Below are positions 37,461 to 46,579 of a DNA stretch of 64,000 nucleotides, one piece after another. Numbering within the stretch: the first letter of the stretch is position 1; each line of letters opens with the position of its first letter. The stretch is from contig NZ_NNBK01000010.1 of the NCBI RefSeq assembly GCF_002803075.1, positions 82,129 to 146,128 of the forward strand. Direction: 5' to 3'. The DNA is from Streptomyces sp. CB01373. GTDB lineage: Bacteria; Actinomycetota; Actinomycetes; Streptomycetales; Streptomycetaceae. The notes below the pieces were generated by a model that saw only the letters and a program-made list of their open reading frames with translations, made no database searches and had not been told where the DNA came from. Both the position numbers and the translations under genes were made by a program.

Positions 37461-39577
37461 GTCTCCTGCCCCCGTCGGTCGTCCGGGACGCTCGTGGGCA
37501 CGGGCGTCTCCGCGTCAGCCGCCGTCGTCGCCGGTGGCGCTTCTTCCACGTCTTCCATGATCTCTCCAGTCGCCGTGTTGACGGCGGGTGCGGCCGGGGC
37601 CGCCTGGGCGAGGGCCGCCGCGATGGTCTCGGCTGTTTTGCGTCCTATGCCGGGTACCCCGCAGATCTGGTCGATTGTCGCGGACCGCAGCCGCTTCACC
37701 GAGCCGAAATGCTTGATCAGCGCCTGTTTGCGTGTCTCGCCGAGGCCCGGCACGTCGTCCAGGGGTCCGGACCGGAAGCGCTTGGCCCGTCTGGTGCGCT
37801 GGTAGGTGATCGCGAACCGGTGGGCCTCGTCGCGTACCCGCTGCAGCAGGTACAGGCCCTCGCTGCTGCGGGGCAGGACCACCGGGTCGTCCTCGCCGGG
37901 CACCCAGATCTCCTCCAGGCGCTTGGCCAGTCCGCACACGGCGATGTCGTCGATGCCGAGTTCGTCCAGGGCCCGCTGGGCGGCCGCCACCTGGGGCTGC
38001 CCGCCGTCGACGACGACGAGCTGAGGCGGATAGGCGAATCGCTTGGGGCGGCCGTCGTCCTCGACGAGGGTGCCGACCGGGCCGTCGGGCAGGCCGTCGG
38101 GTGATCCGTCCACGGGGACGTCCTCGCCGTCGGCCCACTCGCCGGTCCTCTCCTTCTCGGCGAGGTAGCGCCTGAACCGGCGGGTGATCACCTCGTGCAT
38201 GGAGCGGACGTCGTCCTGGCCCTCGCCGTGCCAGAGCCGCGTGTCCCCGGCGCGGCCCTTGATCTGAAAGCGGCGGTACTCGCTCTTGCGCTGGAGGCCG
38301 TCCTCGAAGACGACCATGGAGGCCACCACGTCGTCGCCCTGCAGGTGGGAGATGTCGTAGCACTCGATCCTCAGGGGGGCGCTGTCCAGATCGAGGGCCT
38401 CCGCGATCTCCTCCAGGGCACGCGAACGCGTGGTGAGGTCGGAGGCGCGCCTGGTCTTGTGCAGGACGAGCCCCTGCTGGGCGTTGCGCTGCACGGTCTC
38501 CATGAGGGCCTTCTTGTCGCCGCGCTGCGGGATGCGCAACGAGACGTTCGACCCGCGGCGCTCGGCGAGCCACTCCTGGACCGGCTCGAGCGGGTCGGGC
38601 AGGGCCGGGACGAGGACCTCCTTGGGGACGGCGTCCCCGCTCTCCTCGCCGTACAGCTGCTGCAGGGCGTGCTCGACGAGGGCGCCGGTGGTGACATCCT
38701 CCACCTTGTCGGTCACCCAGCCGCGCTGGCCGCGCACCCGTCCGCCGCGCACGTGGAAGATCTGCACCGCGGCCTCCAGCTCGTCCTCGGCGACGGCGAT
38801 GAGGTCGGCGTCGGTCGCGTCGGCGAGCACGACCGCGTTCTTCTCCATGGCCTTCTTCAGGGCCTCGATGTCGTCGCGCAGGCGGGCGGCCCGCTCGTAC
38901 TCCATCTCCTCGGCCGCCTCCGTCATCTGCTTCTCCAGGCGGCGCAGATACGTGCCGGTGCGGCCGGCCATGAAGTCGCTGAAGTCCTCGGCCAGTTCGC
39001 GATGCTCCTCGGCGGAGACGCGGCCGACGCAGGGCGCGGAGCACTTGCCGATGTAGCCCAGCAGGCAGGGGCGGCCGGTGCGGGCGGCGTTCTTGAAGAC
39101 ACCGGCCGAGCAGGTGCGTACCGGGAAGACGCGCAGCAGCAGGTCGACGGTGTCGCGGATGGCCCACGCGTGCCCGTACGGCCCGAAGTAGCGCACGCCC
39201 TTCTTCTTGTGGCCGCGCATCACCTGCACGCGGGGGAACTCCTCGTTCATCGTCACCGCGAGGTACGGGTAGCTCTTGTCGTCGCGGTACTTGACGTTGA
39301 ACCGGGGGTCGTACTCCTTGATCCAGGAGTACTCCAGCTGCAGCGCCTCGACCTCCGTGGACACCACCGTCCACTCCACGGACGCGGCCGTGGTCACCAT
39401 GCTGCGGGTGCGCGGGTGGAGGTTCGCGAGGTCCTGGAAGTAGTTCGCCAGGCGCTGGCGCAGGCTCTTGGCCTTTCCGACGTAGATGACCCGGCGGTAC
39501 TCGTCACGGAAGCGGTAGACCCCGGGGCAGTCCGGGATGTCTCCCGGCTTGGGGCGGTAGCTGGAGGGGTCGGCCAT
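37457..39577 (-). CDS. uvrC: Excinuclease ABC subunit C
   Basis: UvrC makes both incisions in nucleotide-excision repair. The 706-residue protein has the GIY-YIG domain (GVYRFRDEYRRVIYVGKAKS), a UVR motif (YERAARLRDDIEALKKAMEK), the RNase H-like endonuclease region (PLRIECYDISHLQGDDVVAS, then VVVDGGQPQVAAAQ) and two helix-hairpin-helix motifs (DVPGLGETRKQALIKHFGS, ICGVPGIGRKTAETIA). ATG 39577 lies 6-7 nt after the -10 of a RecA-NDp promoter, so the mRNA is probably leaderless. It heads the operon uvrC-rapZ-yvcK-whiA. Confidence 0.97.
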   Translation of the reverse strand: MADPSSYRPKPGDIPDCPGVYRFRDEYRRVIYVGKAKSLRQRLANYFQDLANLHPRTRSMVTTAASVEWTVVSTEVEALQLEYSWIKEYDPRFNVKYRDDKSYPYLAVTMNEEFPRVQVMRGHKKKGVRYFGPYGHAWAIRDTVDLLLRVFPVRTCSAGVFKNAARTGRPCLLGYIGKCSAPCVGRVSAEEHRELAEDFSDFMAGRTGTYLRRLEKQMTEAAEEMEYERAARLRDDIEALKKAMEKNAVVLADATDADLIAVAEDELEAAVQIFHVRGGRVRGQRGWVTDKVEDVTTGALVEHALQQLYGEESGDAVPKEVLVPALPDPLEPVQEWLAERRGSNVSLRIPQRGDKKALMETVQRNAQQGLVLHKTRRASDLTTRSRALEEIAEALDLDSAPLRIECYDISHLQGDDVVASMVVFEDGLQRKSEYRRFQIKGRAGDTRLWHGEGQDDVRSMHEVITRRFRRYLAEKERTGEWADGEDVPVDGSPDGLPDGPVGTLVEDDGRPKRFAYPPQLVVVDGGQPQVAAAQRALDELGIDDIAVCGLAKRLEEIWVPGEDDPVVLPRSSEGLYLLQRVRDEAHRFAITYQRTRRAKRFRSGPLDDVPGLGETRKQALIKHFGSVKRLRSATIDQICGVPGIGRKTAETIAAALAQAAPAAPAVNTATGEIMEDVEEAPPATTAADAETPVPTSVPDDRRGQET

Positions 39578-39583
39578 GACTCA

Positions 39584-39606
39584 ACCCTACTGTCGGGCAC
39601 TGACAC
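39584..39606 (-). promoter_or_regulatory. RecA-NDp (PafBC-type) promoter of uvrC
   Basis: On the minus strand GTGTCAGTG (39606-39598), 8 bases, then TAGGGT (39589-39584). The ATG follows 6 bases after the -10, giving a leaderless transcript. Confidence 0.8.
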
Positions 39607-39851
39607 CGCGGCGGCCCTCCACCACCCCGGCCACGGCGCGCCCCCTCGAGGGGTGCCTCCTCGGCCGGGAACGCACGCCTGTCCGTCCCAGGTGTTGTCG
39701 GGGCTTGGTCAACACGCTTCAATGCGGGGGAACTCGGGGCCGCGGACGACGGCGTCCGGACGTGCAGAACCCTGCCTTCGCGCGGGGCGGCCCCGACGAC
39801 CCGCGTGAAGGGTCCGCCGAGCCGCCCGCACCTTCACAGAAAGGCCCGCGC

Positions 39852-40799
39852 ATGCCGCACGCCCCACAGCAGGCGGAGTTCGCCACCGCGGAACTGGACA
39901 CGGCCCTGCGGGGCGGCCCCTTCCACGTGGCGCTGCGCGCCGCGATCGCCGCCCGCGGACTGCCGCTGCAGCGTGTGCAGCACCATCTGACGCGCTACGG
40001 GGTGAAGGTCGGCGTCACCAGCCTCAGCTACTGGCAGCAGGGCGCCCGGCGCCCACAGCGCCCGGAGTCGCTGCGGGCCGTGCGGGCGCTGGAGGAGATC
40101 CTGCGACTGCCGGAGGAGTCTCTGATCCGGCTGCTGGCCGAGGCCGACGAGCACGCGTCGGCCGGGCGGCCCGGCGTCCGCTCCTACCGTTCCCTGGTCC
40201 GGGCCTCTGACGTGCTGCGCGGGCTGCTGGCCGAGCTGGACTGCCCGCCCGGCGGCGGGCCGCACGTGCTCGGGCACCACGAGCGGGTGCTGATCGGGCC
40301 GCGGCGCGAGCTCGCGGGCCGTGAGTCCGAGCACATCGTGCGCGCCCACCGGGACGGCGTGGACCGTTTCGTGGCCGTCCACCACGGCGATCCGGGGTGC
40401 GCGCCGGAGCGGATGACCGTGCACGCCCTGGAGAACTGCCGCACCGGGCGGATACGCCGGCACCACGACACCGGGGTGCTGGTCGCCGAGCTGCTCTTCG
40501 ACACCCGGCTGCGGGCCGGTGACACGTTCCTGTTCCGGCACGCCGTGCAGGACGGAACGGCGGGGACGACGTGCGAGTACGTCCGGGAGTTCGCCTCCCC
40601 CGGCGGCCAGTACGCGCTTCAGGTGCGGTTCGACGCCGGCACCCTGCCGGTGCGCTGCCACCGGTTCACCCAGGCGTCGGCGGCGGCGCCGCGCAGTGGC
40701 CGCCGGGAGCTGCCGGTGAGTGAACGGCACCGTTCGGTGCACCTGGTGGAGCCGCGTGTGCGCTCGGGGACCGTCGGGGTCGGCTGGGAATGGGAGTGA
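39852..40799 (+). CDS. XRE-like DNA-binding protein of unknown function
   Basis: This 315-residue protein has an N-terminal helix-turn-helix-like segment at residues about 20-100 (HVALRAAIAARGLPLQRVQH, then VKVGVTSLSYWQQGARRPQR and LEEILRLPEESLIRLL) similar to Cro/XRE domains. The rest is a beta-rich domain with HHDTGVLVAELLFDTRLRAGD and no recognised catalytic motif. ATG 39852 (MPHAPQQAEF) has a weak ribosome site, GAAAGG. It is divergent from uvrC. The 245 bp upstream hold only a weak promoter-like TTGTCG-N17-TTCAAT. A regulatory role is likely; its target is unknown. Confidence 0.75.
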   Translation: MPHAPQQAEFATAELDTALRGGPFHVALRAAIAARGLPLQRVQHHLTRYGVKVGVTSLSYWQQGARRPQRPESLRAVRALEEILRLPEESLIRLLAEADEHASAGRPGVRSYRSLVRASDVLRGLLAELDCPPGGGPHVLGHHERVLIGPRRELAGRESEHIVRAHRDGVDRFVAVHHGDPGCAPERMTVHALENCRTGRIRRHHDTGVLVAELLFDTRLRAGDTFLFRHAVQDGTAGTTCEYVREFASPGGQYALQVRFDAGTLPVRCHRFTQASAAAPRSGRRELPVSERHRSVHLVEPRVRSGTVGVGWEWE

Positions 40800-40835
40800 C
40801 CAGGGGGAACGAGCGGGCCGGGCGGGCGGCGGCCG

Positions 40836-41264
40836 TCAGGCGCCGGGTCCGGCGACGAGCCTGCCGCCCTCGGCGCGCACGGGCAGTCCGGGCAGCGGGG
40901 TACTGGCCGGGGAACGTACGACCTCGCCGGTCGTGGCGTCGAACTCGCTGCCGTGGCAGGGGCAGATCAGCTTCGTCCCCTCGAGCTTGTTGATCGGGCA
41001 CTGCGCGTGCGTGCAGATCGTGCTGAAAGCCTTGAGGGCGCCGTCCGCGTCACGGCTGACCACCACGTTGTGGTCCCGGTACAGCTTGGCGCCGCCCTTG
41101 GGGACGTCGCTCTCGGCGCCCAGGTCGACCGGCGCGGTGGGCGTGGCCGGGGCCGTGGTGCCGCCGCCGATCGGCCCGCAGGCGGTGAGCCCGAGCGCGA
41201 CGGCGGGGGTGAGGGCCGCTCCCCGCAGGATCGTGCGGCGGCTCGCGGAGGGGCGGCCGGACAT
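40836..41264 (-). CDS. Rieske [2Fe-2S] lipoprotein, Tat-exported
   Basis: This 142-residue secreted iron-sulphur protein has an N-terminus with a twin-arginine motif (SRRTILRG) followed by a hydrophobic stretch and a lipobox LTAC. The Rieske ligands are CTHAQCPIN and CPCHGSEFD, which bind a [2Fe-2S] cluster. It should fold in the cytoplasm, be exported by Tat and be lipid-anchored outside, passing electrons to an unknown partner. ATG 41264 follows GGAGG; the frame is open to 41276. It converges on the gene at 39852 and is divergent from the kinase at 41431. Confidence 0.92.
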   Translation of the reverse strand: MSGRPSASRRTILRGAALTPAVALGLTACGPIGGGTTAPATPTAPVDLGAESDVPKGGAKLYRDHNVVVSRDADGALKAFSTICTHAQCPINKLEGTKLICPCHGSEFDATTGEVVRSPASTPLPGLPVRAEGGRLVAGPGA

Positions 41265-41430
41265 GAGGTCCTCCACTGGTCAAGGGGCTGGACGAGGCCG
41301 ACGATACCCACCGGGCCCGAACCGGGCGGCGGCGGGTCGGGCGGACGCGGACGCCCCGGACCGGCGTTTTACCTCCGGCGCGCAATGGGATAGCTTCCCG
41401 GCCCGAGCTGTCCGAGAGAGGAACCGACTC

Positions 41431-42342
41431 GTGATCGTCGTCGCCGGTGAGGCCCTGATCGACCTGGTACCGCGGGAGAGGGGCGCCCTCGCGGACCTCA
41501 GACCGGCGCTCGGCGGCGGCCCGTACAACACGGCCGTCGCGCTGGGCCGCCTCGGCTCGCCCACCGCGTTCTGCTCCCGTACGTCGTACGACGCCTTCGG
41601 CGAGGCCCTGCTCGACGGGCTGCGGGGGGCCGGGGTGGACGTGTCCGGAGTGCAGCGCGGCGCCGAGCCGACCACCCTGGCGGTCGCCACGGTCGGCACC
41701 GACGGCTCCGCCGCGTACTCGTTCTACGTCGACGGCACCGCCGACCGTCTGTTCACGGCGCCCGCCGCGCTTCCCGCCGGAACCCGCGCTGTCTCCTTCG
41801 GTACCTGCTCGCTCGTGCTGGAGCCGGGCGCGAGCGCCTACGAGGAGCTGATGCGGACGGCGTCCGCGCAGGGTGTGTTCACCGCGCTGGACCCCAACAT
41901 CCGGCCAGGACTGATAGCGGACGCGGACGCCTACCGGGCGCGCTTCGCGAGCTGGCTGCCCTCGGTGTCGCTGCTGAAGCTGTCCGAGGAGGACGCGGGG
42001 TGGCTGGGCGGCACTCCGCGCGAGTGGCTGGCCGCCGGACCCTCGGCGGTGGTGATCACCCACGGCGGTGACGGGCTCACCGCGTACACCCGGGACGGCG
42101 CGGAGCACTCCGTGCCGGGCGAGAAGGTCGACGTCGTCGACACCATCGGCGCGGGCGACACCGTCAACGCGGCCCTGCTGCACGGCCTATCCGCCCAGGA
42201 CGCCCTGTCCCCCGAGGCCCTGGCCGGCCTCGGCGCCACGGGCTGGACCCGGCTGCTGCGGTTCGCGGCACGCGCGGCGGCAATCACCTGCTCACGCGCG
42301 GGCGCGGAACCGCCGTACGCGTCGGAGGTCGGCGCACCGTAG
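41431..42342 (+). CDS. PfkB-family carbohydrate kinase (fructokinase-like)
   Basis: This 303-residue ribokinase-fold sugar kinase has an N-terminal GEALIDLVPRERGALADLRP, the PfkB signature 1 region GGGPYNTAVALGRLGSPTAF, and signature 2 VDVVDTIGAGDTVNAALLHG with the catalytic aspartate. The closest family is fructokinase, but the sugar is not proven. The start is GTG 41431 with GAGAGGA upstream. It stands alone and converges on uvrA across a terminator. Confidence 0.9.
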   Translation: MIVVAGEALIDLVPRERGALADLRPALGGGPYNTAVALGRLGSPTAFCSRTSYDAFGEALLDGLRGAGVDVSGVQRGAEPTTLAVATVGTDGSAAYSFYVDGTADRLFTAPAALPAGTRAVSFGTCSLVLEPGASAYEELMRTASAQGVFTALDPNIRPGLIADADAYRARFASWLPSVSLLKLSEEDAGWLGGTPREWLAAGPSAVVITHGGDGLTAYTRDGAEHSVPGEKVDVVDTIGAGDTVNAALLHGLSAQDALSPEALAGLGATGWTRLLRFAARAAAITCSRAGAEPPYASEVGAP

Positions 42343-42385
42343 CGCAGGGCGCCAGGCCTTCGGCCTCTGTGTGCCTCAGGCGCGG

Positions 42386-42419
42386 GCGGCGCCCCGCGGG
42401 AATGTCCGCGGGGCGCCGC
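42386..42419. terminator. Bidirectional terminator between the sugar kinase and uvrA
   Basis: The perfect 14-bp arms GCGGCGCCCCGCGG (42386-42399) and the complement (42406-42419) with a GAATGT loop lie between two converging genes. Confidence 0.8.
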
Positions 42420-42439
42420 TCGTACTACTGGACGGTGTC

Positions 42440-45400
42440 TCAGGCCTTGCGGGCCCGGGTCGTCTTCTTCGCGGGCGTCGCCTTCTTGCTCGCCGTGCTG
42501 TTGGCAGCCTTGGCCGTCGTCCTGCGGGTCGCCGACGTGGCCGCGACGGCCTTCTTGGCGGCGGTCGCGCGCGGGGCCTTGGCCGAGGAGGCGGCGTCGC
42601 TGATCCGGTCGGGCTGGAGGATCTCGCGCAGGAACTTGCCGGTGTGGCTGGTCGGGACGCCGGCGACCTGCTCGGGCGTGCCCTCGGCGATGACCAGACC
42701 GCCGCCGGCGCCGCCCTCGGGGCCCATGTCGACGACCCAGTCGGCGGTCTTGATCACATCGAGGTTGTGCTCGATGACGATGACCGTGTTGCCCTTGTCG
42801 ACCAGTCCGGACAGCACCTTCAGCAGCTTGCTGATGTCCTCGAAGTGCAGACCGGTGGTGGGCTCGTCCAGGACGTAGACCGTGCGTCCGGTGGAACGGC
42901 GCTGCAGCTCGCTGGCGAGCTTCACACGCTGCGCCTCACCGCCGGACAGGGTGGTCGCGGACTGGCCCAGCCGGACATAGCCGAGGCCGACGTCCTTGAG
43001 GGTCCTGAGGTGCCGGGCGATCGCCGGGACCGCCTCGAAGAACTCGGTCGCCTCCTCGATCGGCATGTTGAGCACCTCGGCGATGGACTTGCCCTTGTAG
43101 TGCACCTCCAGCGTCTCCCGGTTGTAGCGGGCGCCGTGGCAGACCTCGCAGGGGACGTAGACGTCCGGCAGGAAGTTCATCTCGATCTTGATGGTGCCGT
43201 CGCCCGCGCAGTTCTCGCAGCGGCCGCCCTTGACGTTGAAGGAGAAGCGGCCGGGCTGGTAGCCCCGGACCTTCGCCTCGGTGGTCTCGGCGAACAGCTT
43301 GCGGATGTGGTCGAAGACGCCGGTGTACGTCGCCGGGTTGGACCGCGGGGTGCGGCCGATGGGCGACTGGTCGACGTGCACCACCTTGTCCACGAGGTCG
43401 TCGCCGTCCACGCGCGTGTGCCGGCCGGGCACATTGCGCGCGCCGTTCAGCTCGCGGGCCAGGTGGGTGTACAGGATGTCGTTGACCAGCGTCGACTTGC
43501 CGGAACCGGAGACTCCGGTGACCGCTGTGAACAGGCCGAGCGGGAAGGACACGTCGATGTCCTTCAGGTTGTTCTCCCGGGCGCCGTGCACGGTGAGCTG
43601 CCGGGACGGGTCCAGCGGGCGCCGGATGCCGGGCAGCGGGATCGCCTTCTTGCCGGACAGGTACTGCCCGGTCTGCGACTCGGCGTTGGCGAGCAGTTCC
43701 TTCAGGGAGCCGCTGTGCACGACCTTGCCGCCGTGCTCGCCCGCGCCGGGGCCGATGTCGACGATCCAGTCGGCGGTCTTGATGGTGTCCTCGTCGTGCT
43801 CCACGACGATGAGCGTGTTGCCCATGTCGCGCAGCCGGACCAGGGTCTCGATCAGCCGGTGGTTGTCGCGCTGGTGCAGGCCGATGGACGGCTCGTCGAG
43901 GACGTACAGGACGCCGACGAGGCCGGAGCCGATCTGGGTGGCCAGCCGGATGCGCTGGGCCTCGCCGCCGGAGAGCGTGCCGGCCGCGCGGTTCAGCGAG
44001 AGGTAGTCGAGGCCGACGTCGACCAGGAACCGCAGCCGCTCGTTGACCTCCTTGAGGACCCGCTCGGCGATCTTCTTGTCGCGGGCGTCGAGCTTCAGCC
44101 CGCGCAGGAACTCCGCGCAGTCGCTGATGGACATCGCGGAGATCTCTGCGATCGACCTGCCCATGAGCGTGACCGCGAGGACGACCGGCTTCAGCCGCGT
44201 GCCCTCACAGGTGGGGCAGGGCACCTCGCGCATGTACCCCTCGAAGCGCTCACGGCTGGCGTCGCTCTCGGCCTCGCTGTGCCGGCGCTTGACGAACGGC
44301 ACGGCGCCCTCGAAGGGCGTGGTGTAGACGCGCTCGCGCCCGTACCGGTTGCGGTAGCGGACCTCGATCTGCGTCCTGTGGCCGTAGAGCAAGGCCTTCT
44401 TGGCGCGCTGCGGCAGACCCGCGAAGGGGATGTCGGTGCGGAAGCCCAGGGCGTCGGCGAGGGCGCCGACCAGCCGGCCGAAGTAGTCCTTGGTGTGCCC
44501 GTGCGACCAGGGGTGGATGGCGCCCTCGTCGAGGCTCTTCTCCTCGTCCGGGACGATCAGCTCCGGGTCGACCTCCATGCGGGTGCCGATGCCGGTGCAC
44601 TCGGGGCAGGCGCCGAAGGGCGAGTTGAAGGAGAAGGAGCGCGGCTCCATCTCCTCGAAGGACAGGTCGTCGTACGGGCAGTACAGGTGCTCCGAGTACA
44701 TCCGCTCGCGCTCGGGGTCGTCCTCGGGCAGGTCGACGAAGTCGAGCACGATCATGCCGCCGGACAGGCCGAGTGCGGTCTCGACGGAGTCGGTGAGGCG
44801 GCGCTTGGCGCTGTCCTTCACCGTGAGGCGGTCGACGACCACCTCGATGGTGTGCTTCTCCTGCTTCTTCAGCGTGGGCGGCTGGGAGAGCTGGATGGTC
44901 TCGCCGTCCACGCGCGCGCGGGAATAACCCTTGGTCTGCAGGTCGGCGAAGAGGTCGACGAACTCGCCCTTGCGCTCGCGCACCAGCGGCGAGAGGACCT
45001 GGAAGCGGCTGCCCTCCGGCAGCTCCAGCACCCTGTCGACGATGGCCTGCGGCGACTGCCGCGAGATCGGCCGGCCGCACTCGGGGCAGTGCGGCTTGCC
45101 GATGCGGGCGAAGAGCAGGCGCAGGTAGTCGTAGACCTCGGTGATGGTGCCGACCGTCGAGCGCGGGTTGCGCGAGGTCGACTTCTGGTCGATGGAGACC
45201 GCCGGGGAGAGACCCTCGATGAAGTCGACGTCCGGCTTGTCCATCTGGCCGAGGAACTGGCGGGCGTACGAGGAGAGCGACTCCACGTAGCGCCGCTGGC
45301 CCTCGGCGAAGATGGTGTCGAAGGCCAGGGAGGACTTGCCCGACCCGGACAGGCCCGTGAAGACGATGAGCGAGTCCCGAGGCAGGTCGAGCGAGACGTT

Positions 45401-45448
45401 CTTCAGGTTGTGCTCGCGCGCGCCACGGACGATGAGACGGTCGGCCAC
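42440..45448 (-). CDS. uvrA: Excinuclease ABC subunit A
   Basis: UvrA is the damage-sensing ATPase of nucleotide-excision repair. The 1002-residue protein has two ABC cassettes (Walker A FTGLSGSGKSSLAFD and VTGVSGSGKSTLVND; signatures TLSGGEAQRIRLA and TLSGGEAQRVKLA). It has zinc modules CPECGRPIS, CPYDD with CPECTG, CPTCEG, and CENCAGDGTIKIEMNF with CEVCHG. The last about 45 residues form an Ala/Lys/Thr-rich histone-H1-like tail. GTG 45448 (MADRLIVRGAREHN) is preferred to GTG 45460 by family alignment and AAAGG spacing. It is driven by a RecA-NDp promoter at 45505-45527. Confidence 0.97.
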   Translation of the reverse strand: MADRLIVRGAREHNLKNVSLDLPRDSLIVFTGLSGSGKSSLAFDTIFAEGQRRYVESLSSYARQFLGQMDKPDVDFIEGLSPAVSIDQKSTSRNPRSTVGTITEVYDYLRLLFARIGKPHCPECGRPISRQSPQAIVDRVLELPEGSRFQVLSPLVRERKGEFVDLFADLQTKGYSRARVDGETIQLSQPPTLKKQEKHTIEVVVDRLTVKDSAKRRLTDSVETALGLSGGMIVLDFVDLPEDDPERERMYSEHLYCPYDDLSFEEMEPRSFSFNSPFGACPECTGIGTRMEVDPELIVPDEEKSLDEGAIHPWSHGHTKDYFGRLVGALADALGFRTDIPFAGLPQRAKKALLYGHRTQIEVRYRNRYGRERVYTTPFEGAVPFVKRRHSEAESDASRERFEGYMREVPCPTCEGTRLKPVVLAVTLMGRSIAEISAMSISDCAEFLRGLKLDARDKKIAERVLKEVNERLRFLVDVGLDYLSLNRAAGTLSGGEAQRIRLATQIGSGLVGVLYVLDEPSIGLHQRDNHRLIETLVRLRDMGNTLIVVEHDEDTIKTADWIVDIGPGAGEHGGKVVHSGSLKELLANAESQTGQYLSGKKAIPLPGIRRPLDPSRQLTVHGARENNLKDIDVSFPLGLFTAVTGVSGSGKSTLVNDILYTHLARELNGARNVPGRHTRVDGDDLVDKVVHVDQSPIGRTPRSNPATYTGVFDHIRKLFAETTEAKVRGYQPGRFSFNVKGGRCENCAGDGTIKIEMNFLPDVYVPCEVCHGARYNRETLEVHYKGKSIAEVLNMPIEEATEFFEAVPAIARHLRTLKDVGLGYVRLGQSATTLSGGEAQRVKLASELQRRSTGRTVYVLDEPTTGLHFEDISKLLKVLSGLVDKGNTVIVIEHNLDVIKTADWVVDMGPEGGAGGGLVIAEGTPEQVAGVPTSHTGKFLREILQPDRISDAASSAKAPRATAAKKAVAATSATRRTTAKAANSTASKKATPAKKTTRARKA

Positions 45449-45504
45449 GCCGGTCCGCACCTTTCTTGAGAGAAGTGACAGGGGCGGGGCCCCCGTGCTT
45501 TCTC

Positions 45505-45527
45505 AGACTAGGGGGAGCCACTGACAA
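45505..45527 (-). promoter_or_regulatory. RecA-NDp (PafBC-type) promoter of uvrA
   Basis: On the minus strand TTGTCAGTG (45527-45519), 8 bases, then TAGTCT (45510-45505), an exact match to the consensus. The mRNA would have a leader of about 50 nt. Confidence 0.85.
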
Positions 45528-45646
45528 CGCCGGGCGGGATTCCAGGAGCCGCCCGGATACACAACAATCCCCGGCTCTCCAGCATGCCCGATGCCACACC
45601 CGACCTTATAGCACGTACATTCGATTTACGGCCGTCCTTCGCCGCC

Positions 45647-45675
45647 TTCACCCGAACGTGTGGCGGGGCTAGGGT
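45647..45675 (+). promoter_or_regulatory. Promoter for a leaderless maleylpyruvate isomerase mRNA
   Basis: TTCACC (45647-45652), a 17-bp spacer and TAGGGT (45670-45675) end 7 bp before ATG 45683, so transcription should begin at or next to the start codon. Confidence 0.6.
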
Positions 45676-45682
45676 CGGCGTC

Positions 45683-46369
45683 ATGATTGATCACGCGCGC
45701 GACCTGGCCTCTGTGCAGGACGCGACCGAACGACTGCTGACCGCTGCCGGCAAGCTGGACAACGCGGCTGTGACCGACGAGTCACGACTCCCCGGCTGGA
45801 CCCGGGGCCACATCCTGGCCCACCTCGCCCGCAACGCCGACGCGCTGGTGAACGTCCTCGAGGGCCGTCCCATGTACGCGTCCGCCGAGGCCCGGGACTC
45901 CGACATCGAGCGGGACGCCACGCGCCCCCTCGACGTCCAGCTCGCGGACGTGCGCGAGAGCGCGGCCCTCTTCCAGCGGTCGGCGGCCGGACCCGCGGAC
46001 TGGTCGCGGACCGTGGAGCTGCGCAACGGCGTCACCGACTCCGCGTCCCGGGTGCCTTTCCGGCGCTGGGTGGAGGTCGAGCTGCACCATGTGGACCTCG
46101 GCATCGGCTACGAGCTCGAGGACCTTCCGGCGGAGTTCGTCGAGCGGGAGATCGAGTTCCTGGCCCAGCGGTTCTCCGGACACCCGGACGTGCCGCCGAC
46201 CCGGCTGACGGACGGCACGCACGCTTGGGACACGGGCCGGAAGGCGGACGAGCCCGCGGTCACCGTGACGGGGAGCCGGGCGGACCTGCTCGGCTGGCTC
46301 GCGGGACGCCGCGACGGATCCGCCCTGACGGCGGCGGGCGGAACGCTCCCGGCGCTGCCCCCGCTCTAG
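45683..46369 (+). CDS. Maleylpyruvate isomerase family mycothiol-dependent enzyme
   Basis: This 228-residue DinB-like/MDMPI-type protein uses mycothiol as cofactor in the known family members. It has the N-terminal helix bundle with LPGWTRGHILAHLARNADAL, where the histidine is a metal ligand, and FRRWVEVELHHVDLGIGYEL with further histidines. The C-terminal domain follows (PPTRLTDGTHAWDTG). ATG 45683 is placed by the leaderless promoter just upstream. The reaction in this organism is unknown. Its stop codon lies in the CTAG target duplicated by the adjacent MITE. Confidence 0.85.
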   Translation: MIDHARDLASVQDATERLLTAAGKLDNAAVTDESRLPGWTRGHILAHLARNADALVNVLEGRPMYASAEARDSDIERDATRPLDVQLADVRESAALFQRSAAGPADWSRTVELRNGVTDSASRVPFRRWVEVELHHVDLGIGYELEDLPAEFVEREIEFLAQRFSGHPDVPPTRLTDGTHAWDTGRKADEPAVTVTGSRADLLGWLAGRRDGSALTAAGGTLPALPPL

Positions 46370-46531
46370 GGTCTGTCGTTTGGATCAGGCCGGATCAGGG
46401 AGCGGGGTCTGGTGCCGTGGATCGCAAGGCGGAGGAGGGCGGCAGGGCGGAGCCCTGCCAACCGACGACAACACCGCGAGGCACGGTGCCGGACCCCGCG
46501 AGCCCGGCATGATCCAAACGAGAGGCCCTAG
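46366..46531. mobile_element. MITE-like palindromic element with CTAG target duplication
   Basis: A 158-bp element (46370-46527) is flanked by CTAG on both sides (46366-46369, 46528-46531). Its ends are 18-bp inverted repeats, GGTCTGTCGTTTGGATCA and TGATCCAAACGAGAGGCC (16 of 18 pair), and most of the interior is an imperfect palindrome. No gene is inside. CTAG duplication is typical of IS5-group insertion sequences, so this is probably a non-autonomous derivative. It landed exactly on the stop codon of the upstream gene and regenerated it. Confidence 0.85.
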
Positions 46532-46579
46532 CCGCGTGCGCGGTCCCCGGGCGGCTGCCCCCGCTATAGGCTGACGACC

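Noticed and set aside
42068..45469. A 1133-codon plus-strand open frame
   Set aside because: It lies antisense to uvrA across its whole length. High G+C removes stops from antisense frames, and the translation is Val/Leu/Asp/Gly-rich with no domain.
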